DNA of 64,000 bases. Source: Planctomyces sp. GTDB taxonomy: Bacteria; Planctomycetota; Planctomycetia; Planctomycetales; Planctomycetaceae. Location of the stretch: the NCBI GenBank assembly GCA_016795105.1, contig JAEUIH010000006.1:124001-188000 (forward strand). Reading direction: 5' to 3'. A model generated the notes under the pieces. The model had not been told where the DNA came from. It searched no databases and saw nothing but the letters and a program-made list of their open reading frames with translations. Positions 34,127 to 43,633 of the stretch are shown piece by piece. How positions within the stretch are numbered: position 1 is the first letter of the stretch; every line of letters starts with the position of its first letter. A program made the position numbers and the translations under genes.

Positions 34127-35520
34127 AGTGAACCCTCCGTTTCGCTTGCCGTCCTTTCCAGTCGCTTCACGAAAGCCGTCATAAACCGGTGAGTCTGTTC
34201 GATGGAGAAATGGTGTGGATTCATACGCACATTGAGAATCAGTTGACCATTCATCAGCATAGTTGCCAGCACGACATGAGTGTGAGGGCGAATTGGCGGA
34301 ATACACCGAATTGATTCGAGTTCGACATTTCCGACGAGCACTTTTCCATCGCGAGATGGCAGTCTTGATGTGATGCTGTTCAATGCATTTCCAAGGTGAG
34401 AGAGTACCGCGGTACTCATGCACCTCTTCTTTGACTGCCTTAGGTACAGCCTAAGGATTGGCCCATATTGCTGCAGTGCCCTGATGGCCTGCAGAAAGAA
34501 CCAGCCAGCCTGATATTTATGAACAAGCTGCATCTCGTCTCTCAGGCTGCACAGCAGATCACCAGAGTGTTTCATGCGTGAGATGTTGCGAGTCAGAAAG
34601 ACATAGCCAACGACATTTGCAGCAGGCATTGCGTCGTCTGATGGTCCTCGGAGACTGTTTGGAGTCAGCACGCATATGGAATCTCGTGATCGAGGTGGCC
34701 CGACATCAGCATTCCATTCTGCGGCAACGAGCATCAAGTCCCGGACAAGCACATCGTTCAGAGTGGCTGAATGATGTTTGGCAACATTTCGGAGCGATCG
34801 AGTTGTTGTCCGGGAGAGCACCTGAGAGACAAGCCCGGTATCAAGATCCGAAGCATCCGATCCGGATTCTGAGCAGTGGGCAGCAAGTGGTACGATTCGC
34901 TGTTGAAGGTATTTGAGAGTGTACTTTGTAATGACCCCAAATCGCCGGAACACGGATCCAGACAGATTTGCAATTCTGCGGCCGGCTTCTGAATTTCGTT
35001 CACGCAGCAGTTGAGAATTCAGGGCTCGGAGTTGTGGGGCCGATTGTTCAGGATATTCATGTGCAAAGTGGCGGCTGTAGATTGCAGCGATATCTTCAAG
35101 GAACTGGCTGGCTCCGATTCCGTCACAGCAGGCATGATGGAACTGAAGTGTGATTTCTGTGACATCGTCCTGAAGTTCAGCCCAGCCTTCGATCCCGATG
35201 TTCGTCCTCAGGTCTCGTGGCTGCGACCATGGGCGTTTTTGTTTCCACTGATCGCTGTTCCATTCAATGGGCTGACGAAGTTCAGGCGCCCAGATCCAGT
35301 GAGGTATTGTTCCGATCAGTTCAATGCGGCAGCACAGCAAAGGGTGTCTGTTAAGTGCTTCATCAACCGCGTCTTCGATGAATTCGCGAATCAGTGTTCC
35401 TCGCAGACGAATCTGAAGAAAGAACGTCATCGGGTAGTCTTCGGATTCGTCTGACAGGATGTATTTTTCAAAAGCTGTCAGTGGAAGTGGGAAGAGACCG
35501 TCGGGCTTCTTCAGCGTCAT
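34123..35520 (-). CDS. Condensation/WES-like acyltransferase (HHxxxDG)
   Basis: A 465-residue protein homologous to the N-terminal half of the fusion at 31350-33767: both start with (L)FPLxLxAFE and carry the motif His128-His129-x-x-x-Asp133-Gly (FHHACCDG). The C-terminal half has SICVLTPNSLRGPSDD and LILNVRMNPHHFS. Such proteins transfer acyl or aminoacyl groups to alcohols or amines (PapA, wax ester synthases, condensation domains). I chose ATG 35520 because it overlaps the stop of the PTPS-like gene (ATGA). It was probably duplicated from, or gave rise to, the fusion partner two genes downstream. Confidence 0.85.
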   Translation of the reverse strand: MTLKKPDGLFPLPLTAFEKYILSDESEDYPMTFFLQIRLRGTLIREFIEDAVDEALNRHPLLCCRIELIGTIPHWIWAPELRQPIEWNSDQWKQKRPWSQPRDLRTNIGIEGWAELQDDVTEITLQFHHACCDGIGASQFLEDIAAIYSRHFAHEYPEQSAPQLRALNSQLLRERNSEAGRRIANLSGSVFRRFGVITKYTLKYLQQRIVPLAAHCSESGSDASDLDTGLVSQVLSRTTTRSLRNVAKHHSATLNDVLVRDLMLVAAEWNADVGPPRSRDSICVLTPNSLRGPSDDAMPAANVVGYVFLTRNISRMKHSGDLLCSLRDEMQLVHKYQAGWFFLQAIRALQQYGPILRLYLRQSKKRCMSTAVLSHLGNALNSITSRLPSRDGKVLVGNVELESIRCIPPIRPHTHVVLATMLMNGQLILNVRMNPHHFSIEQTHRFMTAFVKRLERTASETEGSL

Positions 35521-36047
35521 GAGTGTTCCTGCGTCGCGACTGGCGACGGGCACAGCCTGAAGTCAGCCCACTGCCCAAAGTTTTCTTCGACGCTGACACG
35601 CAGTTGATGAATGCTGCGACGCTGTTGATCGGTGATGCGTTCAAGAAAGCGAAGAGCAATCCATTGAGCGATGAGTTCCGCGGTCGTATTTGCGATTGGC
35701 AGAATTCTGCAATCCTCTGAAGGGAAGACCCAGCGGCGATCTGAGAACACCGCCGTCACTTCTCGCCCATCGGACGACGTGGAGACTCGAATCTGCGGAT
35801 GAAATTCGGGCAGCAGAACGCTGTGGTCAAGTTGAGCCACAATCAGCTGCAGGCCGTCGCGGAGGGCGATAAAGTCAAACACGTACTGGTTTTCGTCGAG
35901 AGGCCCGGAGACTTCTGCTTCGACTCGCCAGTTGTGGCCGTGCAGGCGTTCACAGATGTTTCCATTGAACGTGATGAAGTGAGCAGCACTGAAGACGAGA
36001 GAGTCTTTGAGAACTCGAACAGAATATTGCCCAACCGATGTTGTCAT
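35517..36047 (-). CDS. 6-pyruvoyl-tetrahydropterin synthase/QueD family protein
   Basis: A 176-residue protein with the zinc ligands His23 (SAAHF), His36 and His38 (RLHGHNW) and the catalytic-type Cys32 (NICERLHGH), plus VEENFGQWADF near the end. PTPS-family enzymes act on 7,8-dihydroneopterin triphosphate, giving pterin or deazapurine precursors. No queC/E/F gene is nearby, and the adjacent CitG-like gene and the distant Fae homolog make a pterin cofactor role more attractive than queuosine, but this is inference. Start and stop both overlap neighbours by 4 bp (ATGA). Confidence 0.87.
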   Translation of the reverse strand: MTTSVGQYSVRVLKDSLVFSAAHFITFNGNICERLHGHNWRVEAEVSGPLDENQYVFDFIALRDGLQLIVAQLDHSVLLPEFHPQIRVSTSSDGREVTAVFSDRRWVFPSEDCRILPIANTTAELIAQWIALRFLERITDQQRRSIHQLRVSVEENFGQWADFRLCPSPVATQEHS

Positions 36048-36922
36048 TCATAATCCCCTGAAACCCACCAGTCGCCATCCGGACTGATCCAGCCTTCACG
36101 CAGGCCGGAGAACAGTATAGCAGCGATCAGGTCTGCGGTTGTACCGGGATTTCGTCGATGTCCATCGGCTCTCAAAAACGAGTCGAACTCGGCATATCGA
36201 GCATGTGCGGCTGTTTCCATGGGCCATCCGCAGAGCAGTACTTCACCGGCAAGGCGCTTCACGTGACTGCTCATGTCTTCTCCGCATTTTCTGCGGATCA
36301 GGCTGTCTCCGTAACGAGACAGGAGTTTCAGGGCAACCCACGTGATCCGCTGTGGCTGGTTATCGATCAGTCGTCGAGCTTCACGGAGCAGGTCAGGTCC
36401 ATCGCACAGTACCTGTTCAAACCCATTGACATACTGTCGTGCAATCAGGTCAATGTCTGCGGAGAGTCTCATGCATTCGCGGAGGTTCATCGTGGGAGGT
36501 TGCCGGATATCCTGTGAGTCAGTCGTGCCAAGTCCGCCCGGGCATGCAATACGGATTGCCTCATAGACATCATGACTGTCGTCAATCGTCAGTTTGTCGA
36601 GAACTGAATGGATGCCTTCGGCAAGTGAATCCTGGGGGGGGACCGCCGCCAGAGGTGTGATCAGAAGTATGATTCCGAGGTTCGTGTTATGAGACACCTG
36701 CGATCGAGTTGCAGATACGGCGTTGCGAATTGATCGTCCCAGAGGTTGTTCGCATGCCGACGCCATGGGAGCCGAAGCGAGTGCCGCTGAGCGGAGGAAA
36801 TCGCTGACCCCTGCGTCTGCGAAATCGTGGCCCGGACAGACATTACCGGGTTTGGCGCACATGACCTCCATCCGGCAGGCAAGATCAATCCATTTTGTCA
36901 GCTGCATCTGCCAGAACGACAC
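36044..36922 (-). CDS. Triphosphoribosyl-dephospho-CoA synthase-like (CitG/MdcB family) protein
   Basis: A 292-residue helical protein of the CitG family. Landmarks are CRMEVMCAKPGNVCPGHDFAD in part, SHNTNLGIILLITPLA, and the late HRRNPGTTADLIAAILFSGL. CitG/MdcB make the prosthetic group precursor of citrate and malonate lyases; no lyase genes are here. A CitG-like protein is also a recognised member of tetrahydromethanopterin gene clusters in methylotrophs and planctomycetes, which fits the adjacent PTPS gene. The start is GTG 36922 with GGGGAG upstream; ATG 36907 is the alternative. First gene of the five-gene operon. Confidence 0.82.
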   Translation of the reverse strand: MSFWQMQLTKWIDLACRMEVMCAKPGNVCPGHDFADAGVSDFLRSAALASAPMASACEQPLGRSIRNAVSATRSQVSHNTNLGIILLITPLAAVPPQDSLAEGIHSVLDKLTIDDSHDVYEAIRIACPGGLGTTDSQDIRQPPTMNLRECMRLSADIDLIARQYVNGFEQVLCDGPDLLREARRLIDNQPQRITWVALKLLSRYGDSLIRRKCGEDMSSHVKRLAGEVLLCGWPMETAAHARYAEFDSFLRADGHRRNPGTTADLIAAILFSGLREGWISPDGDWWVSGDYE

Positions 36923-37022
36923 GTACGGTACTCCCCGAGTGAACTGCTGTTCGTTCGGAGAATAACCAGAAATCGTCAGACGCTCAAACTTCAGGTCCGC
37001 GAGAAATCGGGCTCAGGGGCAA

Positions 37023-38513
37023 CTATTTCTTCGTACCCTTCAGATCGATACTCCCAACCATGGTCTGCGACCCACCGCGGAGAATCTGATACGAGAGCAC
37101 TGTCAGCGACTTCAGCTGGCGCTCATCAAGAATGAAGCGAAGATTGTCCGGCCCGAGTGTCTCATAGCCATCGAGTCCGACGAGAACGTCGCCGCTTCGA
37201 ATCCCATAGCGGGACGCCAGGCTGTCATTGCGAACCTGAGCCACTTTCATACCACCCTTGTAACGTCCTCGCAGCAATGACTGTTCCTGCGTGTTGAGCG
37301 TGTCGAGTCGAATTCCCAGCAGTTCCCATGCTTTACCCAGTATCGGGTCTGCTGCTTCAGGCAGTTGAACTGAAGGAGATACATCGGCTACAGCTGACTC
37401 CCCGATGACCGGCAGTTCTCCATCGGCAACAACCGGCGGGGCACTGGAGCTTGAAACAGTTCGGGTGTCTGGCGAGGAGTTTCGTGGAGCCGCCACAATG
37501 CCATTCTGGCTGGCAGGACGCCCCACTCCGACCGTGTATTGGAGTGTTTGTTCCCGGCCATCGCGTTGAAGCACAACGTCGACGACTTTTCCAATCGGGA
37601 GGTCCAGGAGTGATCGTTCAAGGTCCGTTCCATCCTGGATCTGAACGCCACGGACACTGCGAATGACGTCGCCCGGCTGAAGGCCGCACTTTTCTGCTGC
37701 ACTTCCCGGACTGACTGCATCCACAAGCAGTTTCTTTTCGGTTGGAGTCTTCACGTCTGTGGTATTCAGACCATGAGGAATTCCGTTCAGACGTTCAACG
37801 CTCATCAGGCGAGCGATTGAGCGTCGAGCATCATCAATCGGGATCGCAAACCCGATCCGTTGAGCTCCTGCACGAATTGCAACGTTGATTCCGATGACTT
37901 CCCCATCCAGATTCAGGAGCGGGCCACCGCTGTTTCCTGGATTGATGCTCGCATCTGTCTGAATCAGGTTTTCATAGGACTGAGTTTCGTCGACTTCGAC
38001 ATCACGGTGCAGAGCACTGACAATTCCGGAGGTAATCGTGTGTTCATAACCGAACGCATTCCCCACAGCGAAAACCGTCTCTGCCAGCATCAGGTCTGAA
38101 GATGTACCCATGGGCATCACGGGAAGTGGTTCGGAGGCTTCAATTCGAATGATTGCGAGGTCCTGTTTTCGATCAAACGAGACCGGCCGGGCATCAAAGG
38201 TGGCTCCACTGTCAAGTGTCGCGATAATACGGTCAACATCCTGAATCACATGGTAGTTGGTAACAATGTAACCACGTTCATCAACGACAATTCCGGTTCC
38301 CATCCCGGTGATCTTGCGGGACTTCGATGAGAAGAACCGGGCTTCTTTATCGTCGGCTGCCGTCTTTTCGGTGTGAATATTCACAACCGACTTACGGCAC
38401 TGCTGAACAGCCTTGACGAGGGGCGTTTCTCGATTTTCAGCGGCCACAACTGAACTGATCCCGATCGCGAGAGCGACGAGAGACAGAGTGGCACGTTTCA
38501 AGGCTCCTGACAT
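37023..38513 (-). CDS. HtrA/DegP-type serine protease with two PDZ domains
   Basis: A 496-residue periplasmic protease. Signal peptide 1-25; protease domain with His88 (TNYHVIQ), Asp118 (KQDLAIIRI) and Ser195 (NPGNSGGP). The first PDZ domain covers about 255-330 (GSAAEKCGLQPGDVI) and the second 400-490 (GMKVAQVRNDSLASRYGIRSGDVL in part), with a Ser/Pro-rich linker between. Such enzymes degrade misfolded envelope proteins. It is one of three S1-type proteases in this window and the only one with two PDZ domains. An inverted repeat sits about 40 bp upstream of its start. Confidence 0.93.
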   Translation of the reverse strand: MSGALKRATLSLVALAIGISSVVAAENRETPLVKAVQQCRKSVVNIHTEKTAADDKEARFFSSKSRKITGMGTGIVVDERGYIVTNYHVIQDVDRIIATLDSGATFDARPVSFDRKQDLAIIRIEASEPLPVMPMGTSSDLMLAETVFAVGNAFGYEHTITSGIVSALHRDVEVDETQSYENLIQTDASINPGNSGGPLLNLDGEVIGINVAIRAGAQRIGFAIPIDDARRSIARLMSVERLNGIPHGLNTTDVKTPTEKKLLVDAVSPGSAAEKCGLQPGDVIRSVRGVQIQDGTDLERSLLDLPIGKVVDVVLQRDGREQTLQYTVGVGRPASQNGIVAAPRNSSPDTRTVSSSSAPPVVADGELPVIGESAVADVSPSVQLPEAADPILGKAWELLGIRLDTLNTQEQSLLRGRYKGGMKVAQVRNDSLASRYGIRSGDVLVGLDGYETLGPDNLRFILDERQLKSLTVLSYQILRGGSQTMVGSIDLKGTKK

Positions 38514-38923
38514 TCAGAACCTGCCCAATTCTTCACGGATGGTTGAGATCACCATTGCGCACAAAGCAATGGTTATGCTGACCCATCACCGTGAATCGAC
38601 TCCCCGAGTTTTTACGCTTGAAAGGCTGAATTGCTGAGAGTCAAACTCTGCCCGGTTTATCTCGCTGTGAAACTGGGGTGTCTTTGAAGGTGCGTATGTA
38701 TGAAGGTTCGCAGTTTTTCTGAAGTTTGAGTTTTGGTTCAACTTTTGAACGGAGACACCCAGGGGACGGCAAACACTGTGAAAGTCGCGGTTTTTTCGGT
38801 GTGGGCTTGAGAAAGTGGGGGTGAGTCGAGTGTTTTGCAGAGGTTTTTTGCCAGTTTTTTTGGTACTTTAGGGAGACTTTCGGGGTTAATCCGAGGAAAC
38901 CAGGTTCCCTCAGGAGTTGCAAC
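38514..38923. other. Gene-free divergent promoter region with an inverted repeat
   Basis: This 410-bp region lies between the HtrA gene and the TPR gene. At 38551-38573 there is an 8-bp perfect inverted repeat (ACCATTGC ... GCAATGGT, 7-bp spacer), within the expected leader or promoter of the protease gene. The right half is rich in T and G runs. I see no credible ORF or RNA gene. Confidence 0.5.
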
Positions 38924-39913
38924 ATGAGTGAGAGCAAGTCAGACGTTGACGTTCTTCGGCAGGTTCGATTGCTGCTGCGAAAAAAGCAATTTGATGAAGC
39001 GACAGTGCTTCTGCAGAAACTGCTGAACGAGTCCCCGAAAAACTGCGAATTTCGAGAGTTGCTGGGAACTGCCTGCTTCCTCAGAAAGGACTTCAAAGCC
39101 GCGAGGGACGAGTTTGAGCAAGTGACAAAACTCGAACCGCTGAGGGCATCCGGGTGGATTAACCTGGGGGCGATCGAGAACAAGCTGGGTGAGTATCGCA
39201 AAGCGGCGGATGCAATTCGTCGAGGGCTTACGAAGGATCGAAAGAACGCAGAGGCTTACTACAACCTTGGGATTGCCCAAAAGGGACTGAAACTCAACAC
39301 CATGGCCATCTCTGCCTACAAAGAGGCCGTGAAACTCAAGCCGGACATGGTGGATGCATGGGTCAACCTTGGACATCTCTATTTTGAAATGAAGAACTAC
39401 AGTCTGGCTCAGCAGTGCTGTCAGGCGATTCTGAAACTGGATCCGGAGTCTCGAAAGGCCAGAGCGTTGATGGCCCAGATTTCGGATTCGCATTCAAACG
39501 CTCGTCGAAGTGCTTCTCCGTTTGGTCGGCTTGTTGACGAACAGGCACTTGCCACAAAGCAAAAAGATGTGTCGCGTCGGATACTCGATCCAGCCGCACG
39601 AAATTCCGAACGCGATTTGATCAGAGAGATTACCAAACCCTGCCGAAAGGCTGGACGGGCGATGACGGAACTTCTTACCACACGTTTTCAGTCAGAAGTG
39701 CACCATCTGCAGGTTGTGGCACTACATGGAGATCCACGGATGGCGAATCCGGAGCTCTATGAACAGTTTGTGTCCAGCGTTGCGGCTTTGAGAGACTATC
39801 GCCGTCAGATTTTGCTGGGAATCGAGCAAATTCGAAATCATCTTGCAGATCCCGATGCCGCGATTCAGCGGACTCGAGAGGCGATTGATATTGATGGTGA
39901 TTCGGAGGACTGA
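38924..39913 (+). CDS. Tetratricopeptide-repeat protein
   Basis: A 329-residue cytoplasmic-looking protein with AGGAG 8 bases before the ATG. Residues 15-180 contain at least four TPRs (for example NCEFRELLGTACFLRKDFKAA in part, AEAYYNLGIAQKGLKLNTMA, VDAWVNLGHLYFEMKNYSLAQ in part). The C-terminal 150 residues are charged and helical. TPR units mediate protein-protein contacts; no partner can be deduced. It precedes a MoxR-type ATPase by 135 bp on the same strand. Confidence 0.87.
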   Translation: MSESKSDVDVLRQVRLLLRKKQFDEATVLLQKLLNESPKNCEFRELLGTACFLRKDFKAARDEFEQVTKLEPLRASGWINLGAIENKLGEYRKAADAIRRGLTKDRKNAEAYYNLGIAQKGLKLNTMAISAYKEAVKLKPDMVDAWVNLGHLYFEMKNYSLAQQCCQAILKLDPESRKARALMAQISDSHSNARRSASPFGRLVDEQALATKQKDVSRRILDPAARNSERDLIREITKPCRKAGRAMTELLTTRFQSEVHHLQVVALHGDPRMANPELYEQFVSSVAALRDYRRQILLGIEQIRNHLADPDAAIQRTREAIDIDGDSED

Positions 39914-40048
39914 TTCGGAGGACGAAGTCAGGCAGGTGCAAGCTGGTGTCATCGGAGCTGTGAGAGTGGCGAGAAGGCAGCCGCTCGCGTATCATTGATC
40001 TGCGAGGTTTCGTTTCGCTGAACTCAAAGAGAAAATCGATCGTACGAT

Positions 40049-41062
40049 ATGAACAGCACCCATCAGGTGGAGGGAGTGACGCTTCGTCTGGCGTCTCCGG
40101 ATATCAGTAAAGGCGAGTGGATTGGTCAGGGGGAAGTTCTGAAGCAACTGATGGCCTGCTGGCTTGTCGTTGATGCTCGCGATTTGCCGTTGACGCCGCG
40201 ATTGTTGGGAACTCCCGGAATTGGCAAGACAACACTGGCAATCTCCGGTGCTCGGCGGCGAGGCCAGGAGCTTTATATCTATCAGTGTACCGCGGATACT
40301 CGACCGGAAGACCTGCTTGTCACCCCGGTGCTCGCAGAGAGCGGCCGGATCGCGTATCACGCTTCGCCCCTCGTGACTGCAATGATTCGAGGTGGCATTT
40401 GTATCCTGGACGAAGGCAACCGCATGAACGAGAAGTCGTGGGCGAGTCTTGCCCCGCTTCTCGACCAACGTCGTTATGTGGAATCGATTGTGGCCGGGAT
40501 TACAATTCACGCGAGCCCTGACTTTCGATGTGCGGTCACGATGAACGACGATGAATCTACGTTCGAAATTCCGGACTATATTCTCAGTCGACTTCAGCCA
40601 ACGCTGACCCTTGGACATCCATCTCGGGAAGATGAACTCTCGATCCTGAAGTACCATCTTCCATTTGCTGACGATCAGATGCTGAACCTGACTGTATCTT
40701 TTCTTCAGGAAGCTCATTCGCTCAATCTGGATTTCTCAACCCGCGATGGCATTAATGTTCTGCGTTACGCGTTAAAGCGAATTGCGCAGGATCCGGATCA
40801 TCCGATTTCCCGGGATGATGTATGGAGGGAAGCCATTGAACGCTGTCTGGGGGAAGATGCAGCCGACTTGAAGACGCTTGCTGATAAACGAAGTCAGTCG
40901 CTTGGCGGAAACCAGGTTCCCATGGGACTTGGTGACTTTTTCTTTTCACCCGGCGACCCCCTGCACCCGGACGCTGATGACGATGACCTCGACGAATTTG
41001 AGGAGGAAGACTTCGATGACGATGACGACGCTGATGAAGATGATGACCGGAGTCCATTTTGA
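40049..41062 (+). CDS. MoxR-type AAA+ ATPase with polyacidic tail
   Basis: A 337-residue AAA+ ATPase. Walker A is GTPGIGKTT (about residues 55-63), Walker [11 protein letters not shown], followed by sensor-1 region VTMNDDES and the DYILSRLQP arginine-finger segment. MoxR-type ATPases remodel proteins or help insert metal cofactors, usually with a von Willebrand factor A partner. The last 30 residues are almost only Asp and Glu. No VWA-domain gene is adjacent; the DUF58 gene at 57048, a family that often partners MoxR, is 16 kb away. Confidence 0.88.
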   Translation: MNSTHQVEGVTLRLASPDISKGEWIGQGEVLKQLMACWLVVDARDLPLTPRLLGTPGIGKTTLAISGARRRGQELYIYQCTADTRPEDLLVTPVLAESGRIAYHASPLVTAMIRGGICILDEGNRMNEKSWASLAPLLDQRRYVESIVAGITIHASPDFRCAVTMNDDESTFEIPDYILSRLQPTLTLGHPSREDELSILKYHLPFADDQMLNLTVSFLQEAHSLNLDFSTRDGINVLRYALKRIAQDPDHPISRDDVWREAIERCLGEDAADLKTLADKRSQSLGGNQVPMGLGDFFFSPGDPLHPDADDDDLDEFEEEDFDDDDDADEDDDRSPF

Positions 41063-41224
41063 GCTTTGATTTGCGAGAGTGAACGGCAGAAACTGCGGGT
41101 TGAGATTTTCCTGTGGAGTGGCTGGGGGGCACTGAGCGGCGAATTTGTTGACAAAGCCCTGTCTGACGGACTGTCAGATCATCTATGATTTGAGCTCTGT
41201 GGGAGTTGTTTTGGAGACAGATCA

Positions 41225-42340
41225 ATGTGCGGGCGAAACTGCATCTGCAAAAAACTGAGTTCCCCCTGCGTAATCGCAGTTTTGGGTTTTGTACTTCTGA
41301 CGGACATCAGCATGTCTGGTCTGCGAGCACAGGAGCCCATGAACCTGAAGCCACCGCGTGCCTACAATCAGGAAGGCCTGACTCCTGATGAAGCGGCCGC
41401 CGTTTATGTCTATGAATCCAATAATCGCAGTGTGGCGAACATCGCGACTCGCATTGGAAACCCGCGGGTTATGTTTCTGGAGAACCCGACTGAAGATGCG
41501 GGCTCAGGATTTGTCCTGGACAGCGAAGGCCACATCCTGACCAACTTCCATGTCATCGAGAATGCTCAGCGAATTCAGGTGACACTCTTCAGTGGTGAGT
41601 CATATGAAGCTGACCCTGTGGGAGTTGATCCGATCAATGATATGGCCGTGATTCGCATCAAGGCGCCTCCCGAACTTCTCTTTCCTGTACGACTCGGTGA
41701 TTCCGCCGGTTTGCGAGTGGGGATGAAGGTCTTTGCAATTGGCAATCCGTTTGGGCTGGAGCGAACGATGACGACCGGAATTATTTCCAGTCTGAATCGA
41801 AGTCTTCCGGTGACAAAGGCTCGCTCGATTAAATCTGTTATTCAGATTGACGCGGCCATCAATCCCGGGAACTCAGGAGGGCCACTGCTGAATTCTCACG
41901 GTGAACTCATCGGGATGAATACTGCAATCGCAAGTCGTACCGGACAGAACTCAGGAATCGGTTTTGCAATTCCAGTGAATCTAATTCGGCGAGTGGTTCC
42001 GGAGTTGATCGAACATGGTCGCGTGATTCGTCCGGACAGCGGCATTCTGGAAGTATTGCGAACGGAAGAGGGGCTGAGAATTCTGCGACTGGACCCGGAT
42101 GGTGCTGCCACGAAAGCAGGGTTGAGAGGCCCGGAGCTCAGGAGAACGAAACGCGGACTGCTGACATTTGAAGTTGAAGACCGAAATTCAGCGGACCTGA
42201 TTGTGGGGGTTAATGGAAAGAAGACACTGCAGGTTGACGAGTTTCTTTCGGAAGTTGAGAGCCATCGTCCCGGAGAACAGATCACAGTTGAAGTGATTCG
42301 CGGCGGGAAGCCGGTGTCTGTTCCCATGAAACTGCAGTGA
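41225..42340 (+). CDS. HtrA-like S1C serine protease with one PDZ domain
   Basis: A 371-residue secreted protease with GGAG 8 bases before ATG 41225. Signal peptide to about residue 35 (LRAQ), then triad His109 (TNFHVIE), Asp139 (NDMAVIRI) and Ser217 (NPGNSGGP). A single PDZ domain follows (about 270-371), with an internal charged insert (RGPELRRTKRGLLTFEVEDRN in part) between the usual GAATKAGL and DLIVGVNGKK blocks. The N-terminus has four Cys (CGRNCICKKLSSPC) before the hydrophobic core, unusual for a signal peptide. A hairpin follows the stop. Confidence 0.92.
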   Translation: MCGRNCICKKLSSPCVIAVLGFVLLTDISMSGLRAQEPMNLKPPRAYNQEGLTPDEAAAVYVYESNNRSVANIATRIGNPRVMFLENPTEDAGSGFVLDSEGHILTNFHVIENAQRIQVTLFSGESYEADPVGVDPINDMAVIRIKAPPELLFPVRLGDSAGLRVGMKVFAIGNPFGLERTMTTGIISSLNRSLPVTKARSIKSVIQIDAAINPGNSGGPLLNSHGELIGMNTAIASRTGQNSGIGFAIPVNLIRRVVPELIEHGRVIRPDSGILEVLRTEEGLRILRLDPDGAATKAGLRGPELRRTKRGLLTFEVEDRNSADLIVGVNGKKTLQVDEFLSEVESHRPGEQITVEVIRGGKPVSVPMKLQ

Positions 42341-42356
42341 GTCGGACTGGAAATGA

Positions 42357-42390
42357 AGTCAGGCCGATCACCTGAGTGATTGGCCTGACT
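42357..42390. terminator. Hairpin between convergent protease and isomerase genes
   Basis: A 15-bp stem, AGTCAGGCCGATCAC (42357-42371) with GTGATTGGCCTGACT (42376-42390), one G-T pair and a 4-nt loop. It lies 16 bp after the HtrA-like stop and 35 bp beyond the stop of the convergent gene. No T run follows, so it may serve as a bidirectional terminator with weak release. Confidence 0.65.
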
Positions 42391-42425
42391 CCCTGTAGAG
42401 ACAGATTTGCACCTGCAAAAGCCGA

Positions 42426-43421
42426 TTAGTCACCGAACGCTGCGTCGAAGGCTCGAGCAGATGGGGCAAAGTCAACGTTCTTGCAGAACTGTGCAGCTTC
42501 GGCTGCACCATGTTCGCGATCCATTCCGCTGTCTTCCCATTCGACCGACAATGGCCCGGTATACTTTACGGCATTCAGGGCTCGGATGATCTCTTCAAAT
42601 CGAACCCCACCACGACCAACACTGCGGAAGTCCCAGCCGCGGCGCTGATCACCGAATGAGAGATGGCTGCTGAGGATACCGGTTCGGCCGTTGAGATTGA
42701 CAGAGGCATCCTTCATGTGAACATGATAAATGCGATCCGGGAAATAGCGGATGAATTCAACAGGATCCACGCCCTGCCAGATCAGGTGAGACGGGTCGAA
42801 GTTGAAGCCGAATTCTTCGCGGTGATTGAGCGCCTGAAGTGCTCGTTCAGCTGAATAAATATCGAACGCAATTTCTGTCGGATGGACTTCGAGGGCAAAC
42901 TTGACGCCACATTCCTGAAACACATCGAGGATTGGGTTCCAGCGTTCCGCCAGAAGCTCGTATCCTTTGTCATACATGGACTTTGGCGTTGGCGGGAAAT
43001 CGTAGATCAGATGCCAGATGCTGGAGCCGGTGAAGCCATTGACAATGCTGACGCCCAGTTTGCGGGCAGCTCGAGCCGTGTTCTTCATTTCTTCGATTGC
43101 GCGGGCGTTTACTCCGGCTGCATCTCCGTCACCCCAGACATAGGGAGGCAGGATGGCTTTGTGACGAGCATCAATATTGTCGAGTACGGCCTGACCGACG
43201 AGGTGATTCGAAATTGCGAACAGCTTGAGTTCGTGTTTTTCAAGGAGTTCACGTTTTCGTGTGCAGTAGGAGTCGTCTGACAGAGCTTTATCCACTTCAA
43301 AGTGGTCACCCCAGCAGGCAAGTTCCAGCCCGTCGTAACCGAACTGACGAGCTTTTTTGCAGAGTTCTTCCAGTGGCAGATCAGCCCACTGGCCGGTGAA
43401 CAGTGTAACCGGGCGTCCCAT
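42426..43421 (-). CDS. Sugar phosphate isomerase/epimerase family (AP endonuclease 2-like TIM barrel)
   Basis: A 331-residue protein of the xylose-isomerase-like TIM-barrel family. Metal-site strands are visible: [41 protein letters not shown] and [13 protein letters not shown], with the Glu, Asp, His and Glu ligands expected for a divalent metal. Family members isomerise or epimerise sugars; substrate is unknown. It has no signal peptide, so it acts in the cytoplasm. No sugar transporter or dehydrogenase is adjacent. Confidence 0.9.
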   Translation of the reverse strand: MGRPVTLFTGQWADLPLEELCKKARQFGYDGLELACWGDHFEVDKALSDDSYCTRKRELLEKHELKLFAISNHLVGQAVLDNIDARHKAILPPYVWGDGDAAGVNARAIEEMKNTARAARKLGVSIVNGFTGSSIWHLIYDFPPTPKSMYDKGYELLAERWNPILDVFQECGVKFALEVHPTEIAFDIYSAERALQALNHREEFGFNFDPSHLIWQGVDPVEFIRYFPDRIYHVHMKDASVNLNGRTGILSSHLSFGDQRRGWDFRSVGRGGVRFEEIIRALNAVKYTGPLSVEWEDSGMDREHGAAEAAQFCKNVDFAPSARAFDAAFGD

Positions 43422-43633
43422 TCAATCTCTCCTGTCAATTTCTGATACAGATTTCAATCATTCCTGCCGGATTGCGGACTCTGAAGCTACGCCTCAACCG
43501 TTCAGATGTCAATTGTACGGCCGTTTTCCTTTGCTGAACTTGGTATTCTCTGAACTACCGGCCGTTCTATACATTACGCTGGTCTTCCTCTGCACTTCGA
43601 ATCGGGCAGGGGGCTGCCAGGAGAACGAGTGGG

